From: Rapana venosa
Lineage: Eukaryota > Mollusca > Gastropoda > Neogastropoda > Muricidae
Direction of reading: 5' to 3'
Length of the DNA: 64,000 bases
NCBI GenBank assembly: GCA_028751875.1
Contig: CM054155.1
Span: 55,996,880-56,060,879, forward strand
The notes beneath the pieces were generated by a model. That model was not told the origin of the DNA. It worked only from the letters and a program-made list of their open reading frames with translations, and searched no databases. Within the stretch, counting starts at the first letter, position 1, and the number at the start of each line of letters is the position of its first letter. Made by a program: the position numbers and the translations under genes. Below, piece by piece: positions 43,700-55,190 of the stretch.

Positions 43700-44961
43700 T
43701 CAAATTTGAAATATATTGTTAACCAGTAGGCTGCATTGATATTGAAGCTGAATTCAAGTCAGCGAACAATTCGGCTGGGGAGTTAGGTGTACAAGTGGCT
43801 ATACAACTTCTCAAATGAATAGTTTGGCATCTTCGACACCCTTCAGACCTGTACGCAAATTGTAGTGGGTCAGGTCTTTTCTCTGTAGCGAAAGAATGAA
43901 GATTTTACAATCTTTTCTAGCGTTTCCCTCACAAGACTGTGAGAGCTCAGGTCCTAAAATCGTTAGGCCGAGAAAGATTGGGTTCTTTGAAGAGTATTAC
44001 ATTGGAAGTTCTCCAAATAATAGAATCTGACAGTAATCCAGGAGGCTTGGAACAGGTGTTGAAGGCACTGGCAAGCTCAGTAGCCAGAATTTCAGGGTTG
44101 TTACATGTACTCTGGTCGGGGAGATTTGTTAATATTTTTGCCTTTAAGTGCGTACAGATAACTCTCCATCAACAATGAGCATTCTCAAAAACTAGAATGC
44201 CCAGATTTATTTCACTGAGAAATCATGCTTTTTAAAGGGGGTAAAAAATGCGTTTACATTAATGGTCTGATAAGTTGTCATCACATACCCCTTGCAAACT
44301 GATCTTTGACCTATTTTGGACACCCACCATGTTTACTGCAGACACATTTTTTTTATACCCTGCTATGCAGCACAAAAATTGTTCCCTGCAAACTTGTCTT
44401 CTATCATATACGTCTAGCCTGTGCAACAGCAGCTTTGACTGCTTTATTTACTTCCTTCTTTTGCTATTCTGTGCCTGTGTAAAATTCTACTTTCTTTTTG
44501 TTTAATACACGTTTCAGATCCTTTGTAACCCAAGGCTTGTTATTGGGGTAAATGGTTATCTCCTTAGTTGGAATGACACAACTAACACAAAATAAAATAT
44601 ACAAACAAATGACATCAGTGAGCTTATTCAGATCTGAACACACATTATAAAACATATCCCAGTCAGTGCAATCAAAGCAGCCTTGCAGACTGTATACTAT
44701 CAGCAGTCCATTTTTTGTGGTCCTGACTATGGGCTGAAGGCGCTGAAACTCTGACTGGTTCATGGGTGCAAGAAGAACGCAGTTGTGGTCGGATGATCCC
44801 AGGGGAGGCAAAGGCAACGATCTATAGGCGCCTGCTACAGTCCCGTAGCACAAGTCTAAGGTCTTATTTCTTCGCGTAGGGCAGGTCACATACTGTTCAT
44901 AGTTTTTTTTAGCCCTTCCCTGTTGTGTGTGGGTCTCTGTCAAGCCTAATGGGTTGACCAA
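43700..44961 (-). mobile_element. L2-like LINE relic: endonuclease end, linker and RT entry
   Basis: Frame 44464-44961 holds YEQYVTCPTRRNKTLDLC, YRSLPLPPLGSSDHNCVLL (endonuclease C-terminus with the SDHN motif), then CFDCTDWDMFYNVCSDLN and YPNNKPWVTKDLKRVLNKKK. It continues in broken frames as VNKAVKAAVAQARRVY (44350-44460), FNTCSKPPGLLSDSIIWRT (44010-44090) and DPLQFAYRSEGVEDA (43800-43860). This is the domain order and wording of L2-type elements common in fish and marine invertebrates. Many stops. Confidence 0.85.
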
Positions 44962-45490
44962 AGCCGTCTATAGAGAGCTCGAAGTTGTTCAGATCTGACT
45001 GAATCAAATGCTTTCTGTAAGTCTACAAAAGCGACATATAACTTTTTACCTCTCATATTTTTTGAGCTATCGCATGTAGGATGGAAATCTTGTCAACGAT
45101 AGAGTTTTTTCCCCTAAATCCTGCTTTATTTTCACGAATAAGAGAGCCTTTCTTAAGCCAAGCATAACGTCTTGAATTGAGTAATGTGTTAATAGTTTTG
45201 ATAAAATACTTTTGCAAATAACACCCCTTGTAATTATCTACATGTTGGTTCCACTCATTGCCACCATTTTCAACCTTCAGCAGAAGTCCTCAATTGCATG
45301 GATTTTTCATGCTTAATTTGAATATAGTTTTACTTTTTTCTTCTTCTGATATTTCTTTGTTTAGTTCATGTTAACTTTCTTCAGACAAATTGACATCCCT
45401 ATGCGCATGCTGATTAAGTGTAGGTTCATTTTTTAAACAACTCTTTAAAACGAACCACCCAGTCTGCAGTCTTTATGTCATTTTTAAAGT
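44962..45490 (-). mobile_element. LINE reverse transcriptase fragment
   Basis: Broken minus-strand frames read RYAWLKKGSLIRENKAGFR, GKNSIVDKISILHAIAQ (45090-45170) and, over a frameshift, SYMSLLWTYRKHLIQSDLN / YVAFVDLQKAFDSV (44990-45050): RT motif 2-3 with '(E)NQAGFRxxNSTVDxIxxLH' and 'AFxDxxKAFDSV'. It is a different LINE from the L2-like relic and joins it at about 44961. Confidence 0.78.
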
Positions 45491-45499
45491 CTATCTTTA

Positions 45500-45572
45500 T
45501 TATTACAAGATGAAAAGAAGAACATGACTACTTGTTCCACTTTCCTCGAAATAAAAGAATAAAAAAAATGAA
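45500..45572 (+). mobile_element. SINE tail remnant
   Basis: Only gaagaacatgactacttgtt, ccactttcctcgaaataaaa and gaataaaa resemble the tail of the tRNA-headed SINE. Confidence 0.5.
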
Positions 45573-45763
45573 TAAATAACTTTTTCATTTTTTCATCCAT
45601 GGCAGTTTTGATGCCAGTAGACTGAAGCTGAAGCTCCTGTTGAATTTGAGCAAAACGTCAGTGAAGGAATTGCATGAAGTTGACTTGATGATGGGGTATA
45701 TCAGTTTGTGACATTTTCAATGTATGTGTGTTTATAATTCCTGCTCGAGGGTAAGCACTCCGA

Positions 45764-45815
45764 GAGAGAGAGAGAGATTGACGAGAGAGAGAGAGAGAAG
45801 GAGAGATGAGAGAGA
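45764..45815. repeat. GA-rich microsatellite
   Basis: GAGAGAGAGA with ATTGACGAG and AGGAGAGATGAG interruptions. Confidence 0.8.
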
Positions 45816-45935
45816 GTGTATGCCAGCTGGTGTATATCTATTTGTGTGGGTGTGTGCGCGTGCGCACGGCACTAGTACGAGAGTATGTGTATGCACATGC
45901 ATTCTGGAGTGCTTGTAGTAGACTCATCAGTCAGG

Positions 45936-48748
45936 CTACCTTCACATATGGCTTTAAAGCATTCACATCACAGTCAGGTTACCTTCACATATGGCTTTAA
46001 AGCATTCACATCACAGTCAGGTTACCTTCACATATGGCTTTGAAGCATTCACACTACAGTCAGGTTACCTTCACATACGGCTTTAAAGCATTCAAATCAC
46101 AGTCAGGTTACCTTCACACGTAGCTTTAAAGCATTCACATCACAGTCAGGTTACCTACATATGCTTTAAAGCATTCACTACAGTCAGGTTAACCTTCACA
46201 TAGGCTTTAAACATTTTACTCATCACAGTCAGGTTACCTTCACAAAGCATTCACATCACAGTCAGGTTACCTTCACATATGGCTTTAAAGCATTCACACC
46301 ACAGTCAGGTTACCTTCACATATGGCTTTAAAGCATTCACATCACAGTCAGGTTACCTTCACATATGGCTTTAAAGCATTCACATCACAGTCAGGTTACC
46401 TTCACATATGGCTTTAAAGCATTCACATCACTGTCAGGTTACCTTCACATATGGCTTTAAAGCATTCACATCACAGTCAGGTTACCTTCACAAAGCATTC
46501 ACATCACAGTCAGGATTAAATTCACTAAACATTTACATCACAGTCAGGTTAAACCCTTTATATATGGCTTTAAAGCACTCATATCACAGTCAGGTTACCT
46601 TCACATATGGCTTTAAAGCATTCACATCACAGTCAGGTTACCTTCACAAAGCATTCACATCACAGTCAGGTTACCTTCACATACGGCTTTAAAGCATTCA
46701 CACCACAGTCAGGTTACCTTCACATATGGCTTTAAAGCATTCATATCACAGTCAGGTTACCTTCACAAAGCATTCACATCACAGTCAGGTTACCTTCACA
46801 TAGCATTTACATCACAGTCAGGTTGCCTTCACATACGGCTTTAAGGCATTCACATCACAGTCAGGTTAACTTCACAAAGCATTCACATCACAGTCAGGTT
46901 ACCTTCACATAGCATTCACATCAGTCAGGTTGCCTTCACATACGGCTTTAAAGCATTCACATCACAGTCAGGTTACCTTCACAAAGCATTCACATCACAG
47001 TCAGGTTACCTTCACATACGGCTTTGAAGCATTCACATCACAGTCAGGTTACCTTCACATACGGCTTTGAAGCATTCACATCACAGTCAGGTTACCTTCA
47101 CATATGGCTTTAAAGCATTCACATCACAGTCAGGTTACCTTCACATATGGCTTTGAAGCATTCACATCACAGTCAGGTTACCTTCACATACGGCTTTAAA
47201 GCACTCACATCACAGTCAGGTTACCTTCACATACGGCTTTAAAGCATTCACACCACAGTCAGGTTACCTTCACATATGGCTTTAAAGCATTCACATCACA
47301 GTCAGGTTACCTTCACATAAGGCTTTGAGCATTCACATCACAGTCAGGTTCCTTCACTATGGTGTTAAAGCATTCACATCACAGTCAGTTACCTTCACAA
47401 AATGGCTTGTGAAGCATTTACATCACCGTCAGGTTACCTTCACATATGGCTTTAAAGCATTCACATCACAGTCAGGTTACCTTCACATACGGCTTTAAAG
47501 CATTCACACCACAGTCAGGTTACCTTCACATATGGCTTTGAAGCATTCACATCACAGTCAGGTTACCTTCACCTACGGCTTTAAAGCATTCACATCACAG
47601 TCAGGTTACCTTCACATATGGCTTTAAAGCATTCACACTACAGTCAGGTTACCTTCACATATGGCTTTGAAGCATTCACATCACAGTCAGGTTACCTTCA
47701 CATACGGCTTTAAAGCATTCACATCACAGTCAGGTTACCTTCCTAGGCTTTAAGCATTCACACTACAGTCAGGTTACCTTCACATATGGCTTTGAAGCAT
47801 TCACATCACAGTCAGGTTACCTTCACATATGGCTTTAAAGCATTCACACTACAGTCAGGTTACCTTCACATATGGCTTTGAAGCATTCACATCACAGTCA
47901 GGTTACCTTCACATATGCTTTAAAGCATTCACATCACAGTCAGGTTACCTTCACATATGGCTTTAAAGCATTCACACTACAGTCAGGTTACCTTCACATA
48001 TGGCTTTGAAGCATTCACATCACAGTCAGGTTACCTTCACATATGCTTTAAAGCATTCACACTACAGTCAGGTTACCTTCACATATGGCTTTGAAGCATT
48101 CACACTACAGTCAGGTTACCTTCACATACGGCTTTGAAGCATCCACATCACAGTCAGGTTACCTTCACATATGGCTTTGAAGCATTCACATCACAGTCAA
48201 GTTACCTTCACATATGGCTTTAAAGTATTTACATAACAGTCAGGTTACCTTCACATATGGCTTTAAAGCATTCACATCACAGTCAGGTTACCTTCACATA
48301 TGGCTTTAAAGCATTCACATCACAGTCAGGTTACCTTCACATACAGCTTTAAAGCATTCACATCACAGTCAGGTTATCTTCACAAAGCATTCACACCACA
48401 GTCAGGTTACCTTCACATACAGCTTTAAAGCATTCACATCACAGTCAGGTTACCTTCACATATGGCTTTAAAGCATTCACACTACAGTCAGGTTACCTTC
48501 ACATAGCATTCACACCACATTCAGGTTACCTTCACATAGCATTCACACCACAGTCAGGGTACCTTACATACGGCTTTAAAGCATTCACACCACAGTCAGG
48601 TTACCTTCACATATGGCTTTAAAGCATTCACATCACAGTCAGGTTACCTTCACATATGGCTTTAAAGCATTCACACCACAGTCAGGTTACCTTCACAAAG
48701 CATTCACACCACAGTCAGGTTACCTTCACATATGGCTTTGAAGCACAC
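45936..48748 (-). repeat. 43-bp minisatellite B, about 65 copies
   Basis: The plus-strand unit is ttcacatatggctttaaagc + attcacatcacagtcaggtt + acc. A shorter variant lacks most of the first half (cacaaagcattcacatcaca). On the minus strand each unit contains TGAAGGTAACC, a donor-like AG|GTAAC. The array ends at about 48748, where minus-strand exon sequence begins. Units vary by single bases (TATGG/TACGG, ACATC/ACACC/ACACT), which allows ordering of copies. Confidence 0.95.
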
Positions 48749-48825
48749 CACAGCTCGCTCTGATGTCTGGTTGACGTGGACAGGCAGCTTGCCCTGAGGG
48801 GACAGCACTTCTGCCGTGAAGGTTC
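48742..48825 (-). CDS. Filamin-type Ig repeat exon running into minisatellite B
   Basis: Minus-strand acceptor gacatgtgcAG then (phase 1) TFTAEVLSPQGKLPVHVN then QTSERAVVCF. 'xFxAxVxSPxGKxxxVxVxxxxxxxxVxFxP' is the second half of a filamin repeat, where FLN proteins have 'VxSPSGK' and 'VxFxPxExGxH'. Sequence homology stops at TGCTTC (48748), where minisatellite units begin. The expected continuation (PxExGxH) is not seen, so the exon either ends near AAG|GTAACC in the first unit or was overrun by the repeat. Its phase matches the exon at 61793 (leftover A), but a direct join would leave the domain too long, so exons are likely missing between. Confidence 0.78.
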
Positions 48826-48829
48826 CTGC

Positions 48830-48900
48830 ACATGTCATGTCATATCATGTCATGTATATATCATGTCATATCATGTCATGTCATGCCATGCCATACTTTC
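48830..48900. repeat. CATGTCATGTCATAT short tandem repeat
   Basis: Six to eight loose CATGTCAT(A/G)T units just upstream (minus strand) of the exon. Confidence 0.75.
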
Positions 48901-49039
48901 ATAGTGTACGTCAGTTATTTTATTTGACATTCACGCACACATACCCATACATTTGCACACAGAAACACATTTACACGCATGCATATGTATACACATACAC
49001 GGACCCCATTCCAGCGAAGAAGTCTGACAACCTCCCTAA

Positions 49040-49260
49040 CACATGAAAGCATACGAAGACCTGCGACCACAGTCAAAAGGGAAGCTCAGATGGTATAGGC
49101 ATGTGACAAGACCAGATGGGTTCTCCAAGACATACTGCAAAGGAACGTGCAGGGGAGAGAGCGGAGGCAGGCTGAAGATGAAATGGGCAGACAAATCCTA
49201 AATGGACCGGGCACCAGGCACTTCCACAACTGCCGCAAAGGGAGCAAACTGTGTGCAACG
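49040..49260 (+). mobile_element. LINE 3' fragment: RT C-terminus
   Basis: The frame reads SKGKLRWYRHVTRPDGFSKT then GTCRGERGGRLKMKWADK. 'KLRWYGHVTRxxGLxKT ... GxRxRGRxxxxWxDNI' is the end of the LINE type also seen at 1-200. It is degraded and ends in about 30 unclear residues. Confidence 0.8.
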
Positions 49261-49369
49261 TGTCAATGCAGTGCCCTGGACTCGGAGGGGGTTATGAGAG
49301 CAGATGAGAGAGATAAGATGGTAATGTGGTCGTGTTTAAATTTCCAAGTGGTCTTTTGGGCTCTCATCT

Positions 49370-51600
49370 CAAGCTAGATTGTCCTTTGTAGATCTGCATT
49401 CAATTGCCAGATTCCAGCATACAGAAGGGGAGGAAATGCAGCAGTAGCTTTGAACCGGTCGGGGAAAGGCGGCTTTCCAATGGTCTTGAACGCCATTGCT
49501 GCTTTTTTGTGACCTTTGGAGAATTGGTTTTTGCCCCTTTGTAAAAAATTTCCAAAGGGTCTTAAGGATCTAAAACCCAAGTTTTTTTGTGATTTTGTAT
49601 TTGGGCGGGCATTTTTTTTTCAGATTTTGTTTTTGCAGACTAAAGCCGTCTGAAAGATTTTCGTCCCAGGGGGTTTGGGTGGCATTCCTTTTTTTTCCCT
49701 TCCAGTTCCGTATTCATAACCCGGGTTTGATGTCCCCCCCCAATACTGACGTCCTGTGATTCTGGCACGTTAGATTTTCCGGCACAAAGCAAAGGGAAAA
49801 ACAAAATGATCAGGTAAAGGGGCTCTGTTTTTCGCGCATTTTTTGAGTTTGGTGATTTTTTAAAAACACTTAAATGTTCTCCTTTTGAAATCATTTTCCG
49901 TTTTTTGAAAAAAAGACAAGTGTTTCAATTAAATTGCCCCTGGTTTGATTGTGTTTTTTTTTACTCGGAAAAAAACATTAAACGATGGAATGCCTTGGGG
50001 CCCCCCATGATGAGGGAAATTTAAGGGGCGGGGCAAACCAGGTGGCTTTTGGGGTTTCCCTTTGTGTTGGATGGTTTTTTTTAATTTACTTTATGAATAA
50101 TTAATCCATAATCAACCCTTTTTAATTATGAACGTGTACTTTTTCTGTTTTTTTGGCGTATTTTCAAAAATTAGTTGAATTTTGTCTGTAGTTTTGTTTG
50201 GAAAAAATCGTGTTTTGAAGGGCTCTTTTTTTTGTTTTTTTGTTTAAAGTGACTTTAACTTCTTTTCAAATGGCTATGGTTTGGTTTATATTTGGGGCTT
50301 GCTGTAATTGCCCTTTTTTTTTGGGGACATAAACGAATGTTGGTCCAAGGGGTTGGCCCTTAATTGCAATTTGTGAAAAATTTTTTTGAAATATATCCCC
50401 AAGTCCGGTTTTATTTCTAGTTTCCAATTTTTAGCTTTGTTGTGTAATTTTTCCGAAGGAAGGAAAGTCTCTTTGAAGTTTACTTTGTAAGTAATTGCTG
50501 GGGTCACTTGTGTTGTGTTGTAGAGCTCTAAACGTATTCGTCATTTTGTTAAGTAATTGTTTGTCTTGAGGAGTCCTGCTTGCTGTTAAATGTTTACTCT
50601 GTTGGGAAGGTTGTGAGCCTTTTACAATTGATAGGGGCCTATTCTGTAATTGTTTTCTTAGAGAATTTCTTTGATATCTGGAACATGGTTTCTCAAATCA
50701 GTCGTTTTGGCCTTTTCAATGTTTTTGATCTTTTTGGGTGAACTTTGGGGTATTTCCACGGGCTCTGTTGGGTCTGCATTCCAGTTAACTTCCATTTATC
50801 ATTTTATCCAGGTTTTATCGGATTAGGTTGGTGATTTTTATTTCTGGGTGCTTACCAAGTAGGTCGTTGCCTTTCCCGCCATACGCTTTTGAAGCGGGGT
50901 TGGTTAATTGTATTTTAGGGTTTGTCTGCATCCTTGTGAGTGAAATGCAGTGCATAAATTTTCCGCGTTTTTGTTTTTGGAGTTCTCGAGGTAGGGTCTT
51001 AATCTTTCAGGGATCTTATCCAACGTACTGTGCTTTCAGGTCAAAAACTGGGGGTATCAACACACTTTCAAGTTCCAGACTTCAAAACGATGTTCCAGAT
51101 CCTTATTCAATTGGTTCGACAGATCCAACCGACTGTGTGATGGGCGAAACAGAATGGATGTCCAATAGGCGCGAAAGTGCGTTGGGTCCCCACAACCCAC
51201 TCTACGAAACCTTCAAATAAGACAAGGCTGAGTGGAAACCCCAAGGGGAAAAGGAGAGAGGGCCCAAAAAGACAGAGAAGCCTGCTATTGGAGCTGAAGA
51301 CTCCAGCTGCATGGGGGGGCAAGCCCTTGCAAGAACCAGGAGAAGGGGGGGAGGGGTTTGAGCTATTCGTTGGCTTAAGGACTAGGAAGAGAGAATGTTC
51401 AGCTTTGGGGACCGGAAAGTTGAAGAGAGTGATGTTTTTGACTTTTTTTTCTATGCATGTGTATGAGGGCATGGTGTAGATGCGAGAAAATATTCTAGCG
51501 GTACAGGGAAAAGGGGTAGGCCAACGGACAAAAATTGCAACTGGAAAAACTGTAGAAAAAAGCGCTGATCATGAGTTAAAACAATTTACGTGAATTGACG
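49370..51600. other. Homopolymer-rich, unreadable interval
   Basis: Runs of T and G (ttttttt, gggggg) are dense, and frames are short and meaningless. A plus-strand frame at 50828-51220 and a minus-strand frame at 51107-51472 show no known motif. The texture is that of noisy reads. No feature is supported. Confidence 0.5.
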
Positions 51601-53060
51601 GGGACGAAAGTTTAATACAAAAAAATGGGGGGTTTGGGGTGTGGGGATGGGGAAGGTAGGGTGGTTTTGGGTATGTTTGGGTGAAGGTATGGTATGTTGG
51701 TACGGTAGTGTAATGTGTTGTATACTGGAATGTGTTATAATTAAAGTTGGTATTAGTGGGTTTATTTAAATTTGATTATGGTATGGAAATGGATATTGAG
51801 GTAGGTAGGTTATGGTAAATTGGTAGGTTTGATGGTGGTGTTAGTTGTTGGGTTTTATTTTGGTAGTGGAGGTAAAGGGAAATGTTCGGTAAGGTGGGTT
51901 GGGTAGGTTTAATTGGTCAGTTTAAAGGTCAGTATTATGGTTTAGGAAGTAGAAAAGATGGTATTTAAAAGTTTATACGGTAAGGGGTTTTAAAATGGAG
52001 ATAGTTTAGGTATGGGAAAGATATGTAATAGGGATGTGGGTTAGTAGATGGAGGTTGGAGATGGAGAAGGTAAGGGTAGGAAAGAGTAGGTAAAGTAGGT
52101 GGAGATGAAGGGTATAGTATAAAATCAATTGAGTCAAAATGGGATTACCTTTGCGACATAACGGTAAGGAAATTCATGTAAAGATGGGTGTAGTAAAAGT
52201 ATGGTATGTCACCCTTTGGTAGATTTCGTGATGGTAAAGGGTAGGGTATATCAGGTTGGGGTATTATGGTATGTGGAAGATAAGTTAATAAGACGAAAAG
52301 TATGGGTTGGGGTATGGTCGGTTTAGGGAGTAGGAGGTATGGTATGCAACTGGGTTTGTTTTATAGTATGATGGGGATTAGGTGTACAAGTAAAGAGGGA
52401 GTAGTAGGTAGGTAGGGTAGGTAGGGTAGGTTAGGGGGGATGGGTAGGATAGGTTAGTTGTATGTTAAGGTGGTAGAGTAGGGTATGGTATGGTATTTAT
52501 GGTTAGAATTAGAAAGAAGGTTTGGATGTATGGGAGGGTTATATTGGGTAGGGTAGGTAGTGGGAAGGGGGGTAGGTAGGTAAGTATGAATGGGTAGTAG
52601 GTATGGTAGGTGATAGTTATATAATATGGTTAGTATATAGTATGGTGGTAGGGTAGGGTGAAAGGGATTAGATATGGTATGGTAGAGTGGTATGGGTAGG
52701 GTAAGGTTATTTAGGTATGGTAGGTATGTTGTAGTAGATTTATGGGGTATGTTTGATATGATTGTAGAAATTTTTAGGTAGGTAGGTAGGGTTGGGTATG
52801 GATATAGTAAGGTAGCGGTATGTATGGTATTAGAAGGGGTTATATAGTTTTTAAATATTATGGTATGGTAGTAGGGTTATAGATGGGGTCGTATGATATC
52901 ATGGTGTAGAATTGGTAGGGTATAGTCAGTAGGATCATAGGGATAGATGGTATGTAGGGATTATAGTATGTTGTAATATGGTACGTTTTTAGTTAAAAAA
53001 TGGGGTATGTGTAGTATAGTAGTAGGTATGGAGGGTCGGTATGGTATGTTAGGTAGGGTG
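51600..53060. repeat. C-depleted GGTA/GGTATG low-complexity region
   Basis: About 1.4 kb of the plus strand is built from G, T and A with very few C. Words like GGTATGGTAGG, GTAGGTAGG and TATGGTATGG dominate. No period holds for more than a few units. Possibly a decayed GGTATG-type satellite or a collapse artefact. Confidence 0.8.
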
Positions 53061-53460
53061 TTATAAATAAATATTCTCGTTTTCCTTTTACAAGACCAGT
53101 CGGATAGTCAAAGTTAGGCGTTGGAGGTCAAAGGCCAGGCAATGTGGTCAGGTCATCGCGAGTCATGAGATCAATCACAAGTCCCTTACCGATCCTCCTT
53201 TGACCTAAATTTGGACATGGCCCCCAAAGACAGAATAACACGCACATTTAAATCGCTTTCCAAGACACTTCAAATGCAAAAAAACCAATTCAACAAAGCA
53301 TAGCAGTAATCGAAGGACTTTGTAGCATATACTCAGTGACACAAACATACTTACGCGCGCAAGGCCATGACATACCGCACGCGCGCAGCATACACAAAAT
53401 AATATAGGGTTGGGTGTACCCTTAAAAACAACCAAAAGCACAAAACTCCAGACAACAACA
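53060..53460. other. Spacer without recognised features
   Basis: Unique sequence bounded by the C-depleted region and the AC-rich tract. A minus-strand frame ending in a Cys/Val stretch is repeat-driven. Confidence 0.45.
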
Positions 53461-53743
53461 CACACAACTCACACCCACACACACACTCAGAGAAGAGAGA
53501 GAAGAGAGAAGAGAGAGGAGAGAGAGAGAGAGAGAGACCACACACACACACCACACACCACACACCCCCAGCGACAGAGGAGGGGAAGGGAAAACAGACA
53601 CAACGAAGACACAGCCCATAAAATGACCGACAGACAAACACGGCACCAAATACACACAAACATATACGGCGCGCGCAACACACGAAACAAACCACACACA
53701 ACACACACACACAACACACACACACCCCAAAACACACACCACA

Positions 53744-53788
<45 letters not shown>

Positions 53789-53917
53789 CCCACAGAAACA
53801 GAACGAGCAGGAAGATAGACACACAGAAAAAGGCAGGGCAGATACAACCATAGGGGACGGGGACACAGAGAAAGAGAGAGACAGAATCAGAGCGAGAAAA
53901 AGGGAAAATGACAAACC

Positions 53918-53973
<56 letters not shown>

Positions 53974-53990
53974 TCAGAACTTCAATGTAC
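53460..53990. repeat. (CA)n and (GA)n compound tracts
   Basis: CA-rich at 53458-53485, GA at 53488-53537, CA-rich at 53540-53570 and 53690-53785, GA-rich at 53865-53972. The long frames of Ser/Leu or Cys/Val on the minus strand (53351-54088) are artefacts. The last GA tract directly abuts sequence that looks like a LINE 3' end. Confidence 0.85.
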
Positions 53991-54120
53991 TTCGGCCTTG
54001 GGCCACAATCCATGGTTGGCGTAGGATAAATTTGACAATGCCACAGAGAGGGCAAAAATCCAAATAAAATACAAGATACGAAGCTCATTTTCTATGAAAA
54101 ACATTATTTAGACAATATTC
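53920..54120 (-). mobile_element. Possible LINE 3' UTR with (CT)n tail
   Basis: On minus: attgtggcccaaggccgaag, tacattgaagttctgagttc, then (CT)n. The tract begins in the same kind of context (…gagttctctctct) as the LINE copy at 8175. There is no coding sequence to confirm it. Confidence 0.45.
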
Positions 54121-54540
54121 GAAGACATGAAAAACACATGTGTATCAAACACAATTCACAATATTGTTCTTCCTTATGTCTGAAAAAAGTCAATATACTT
54201 ATAGCTTCTCAAAATCATAACAAAATGAAAATCGTATTCTTCATTTGTGGCATAACTCTTCTAATACAACCACCTTTTTCTCTTATTGATTATTCTGCCT
54301 TCCATTCTATAAACAGTCTTGCAGGGGCTGCCTTTCGTTCAAAGAATAGTCTTGCTGATAGTGTCACCATTAAACAACTCTTTATTGGCCCACAGACACG
54401 TGAAACCATCCATTATGGAAATCTAGAGAGCCACTAGGAGCTGTAGTGTAGTGGTGAAGATCTGAAACAAAACCCCAGAGGGAATACTAACTAAACAGCT
54501 AATAATACTGACAGTAATTGGTGAATGAAATACAAAACAA
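54120..54540. other. Spacer with an unassigned 99-codon frame
   Basis: A frame at 54138-54437 on plus has no known motif; the rest is unique sequence. Confidence 0.35.
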
Positions 54541-54705
54541 GAACAAACCCAATGCATACATCACATGTGAAAATGCTGTACGTATCACATATGAAAGGAT
54601 ATTAAGCCAAATGCATATATGTGAAAATACTGTTCATATCAAATATGAAAGGATAATAAGCCAAATCCATATATGTGAAAATGCTTATCATATCATATCT
54701 TATGA
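54540..54705 (+). repeat. About 55-bp direct repeat, three copies
   Basis: aatgcatatatgtgaaaata, ctgttcatatcaaatatgaa and aggataataagccaaat recur three times with differences. Confidence 0.8.
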
Positions 54706-54900
54706 AGTTTCAGTCTGTACCACTAAACCACATATTCCAGTGCACATATGTGTCGGATGCATAAATGAATAACAAGATTCACACAGTGACACACTGATAT
54801 GACAGGGCTCAGCTAGGATTGATTCAGTGACGAACAAAGGCTAATAAACTGAAGAGAAGTTCAATATACAATAAACGCTGCGTGTAGAGAGGGATACAAT

Positions 54901-54982
54901 ATAATAATAATAATAATGATAATAATAATAATGTATGGAATTTATATAGCGCTGAAGCTACAAATCAAAGCGCTCAGATGAC
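54901..54982 (-). mobile_element. 65-bp AGCGCT element copy with (ATA)n tail
   Basis: (AATAAT)n at 54901-54932, then gtatggaatttatatagcgc, tgaagctacaaatcaaagcg and ct. The middle part is about 10 bases shorter than in other copies. Confidence 0.82.
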
Positions 54983-54984
54983 TT

Positions 54985-55190
54985 AAATATGCAAATACCA
55001 GTAGCATCACTCACAGGTAACTCTGCCAAGCACCAATAGGAGAACATCCTTAAAATGTTCAAGGCTTCTAATCTCAGTGCTACTGCATCATTATGATGTT
55101 CATGCATAACAAATGAAGAAAGGTAACCAATCTTTAAACACACCGCCTTGTTTATCTATAATGAGTGGAGGCGTGAATGTAGCAAGATAT
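54985..55190. other. Spacer
   Basis: No gene or repeat family recognised. Confidence 0.4.

Noticed and set aside
46408..46692. A repeat protein encoded by the 43-bp array
   Set aside because: 43 is not a multiple of three, so frames change with each unit; the open stretch is accidental.
45936..48748. A CRISPR array or centromeric satellite
   Set aside because: The repeats are directly adjacent without unique spacers and the context is eukaryotic intron. The array is short and next to an exon, which does not suggest a centromere.
51600..53060. Telomeric or subtelomeric repeat
   Set aside because: No TTAGGG or regular hexamer is seen; the GGTATG words do not keep a period.
53351..54088. A 245-codon Cys/Val/Ser/Leu open frame on minus
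   Set aside because: It spans CA and GA microsatellites; only the first 40 residues are non-repetitive and show no family.
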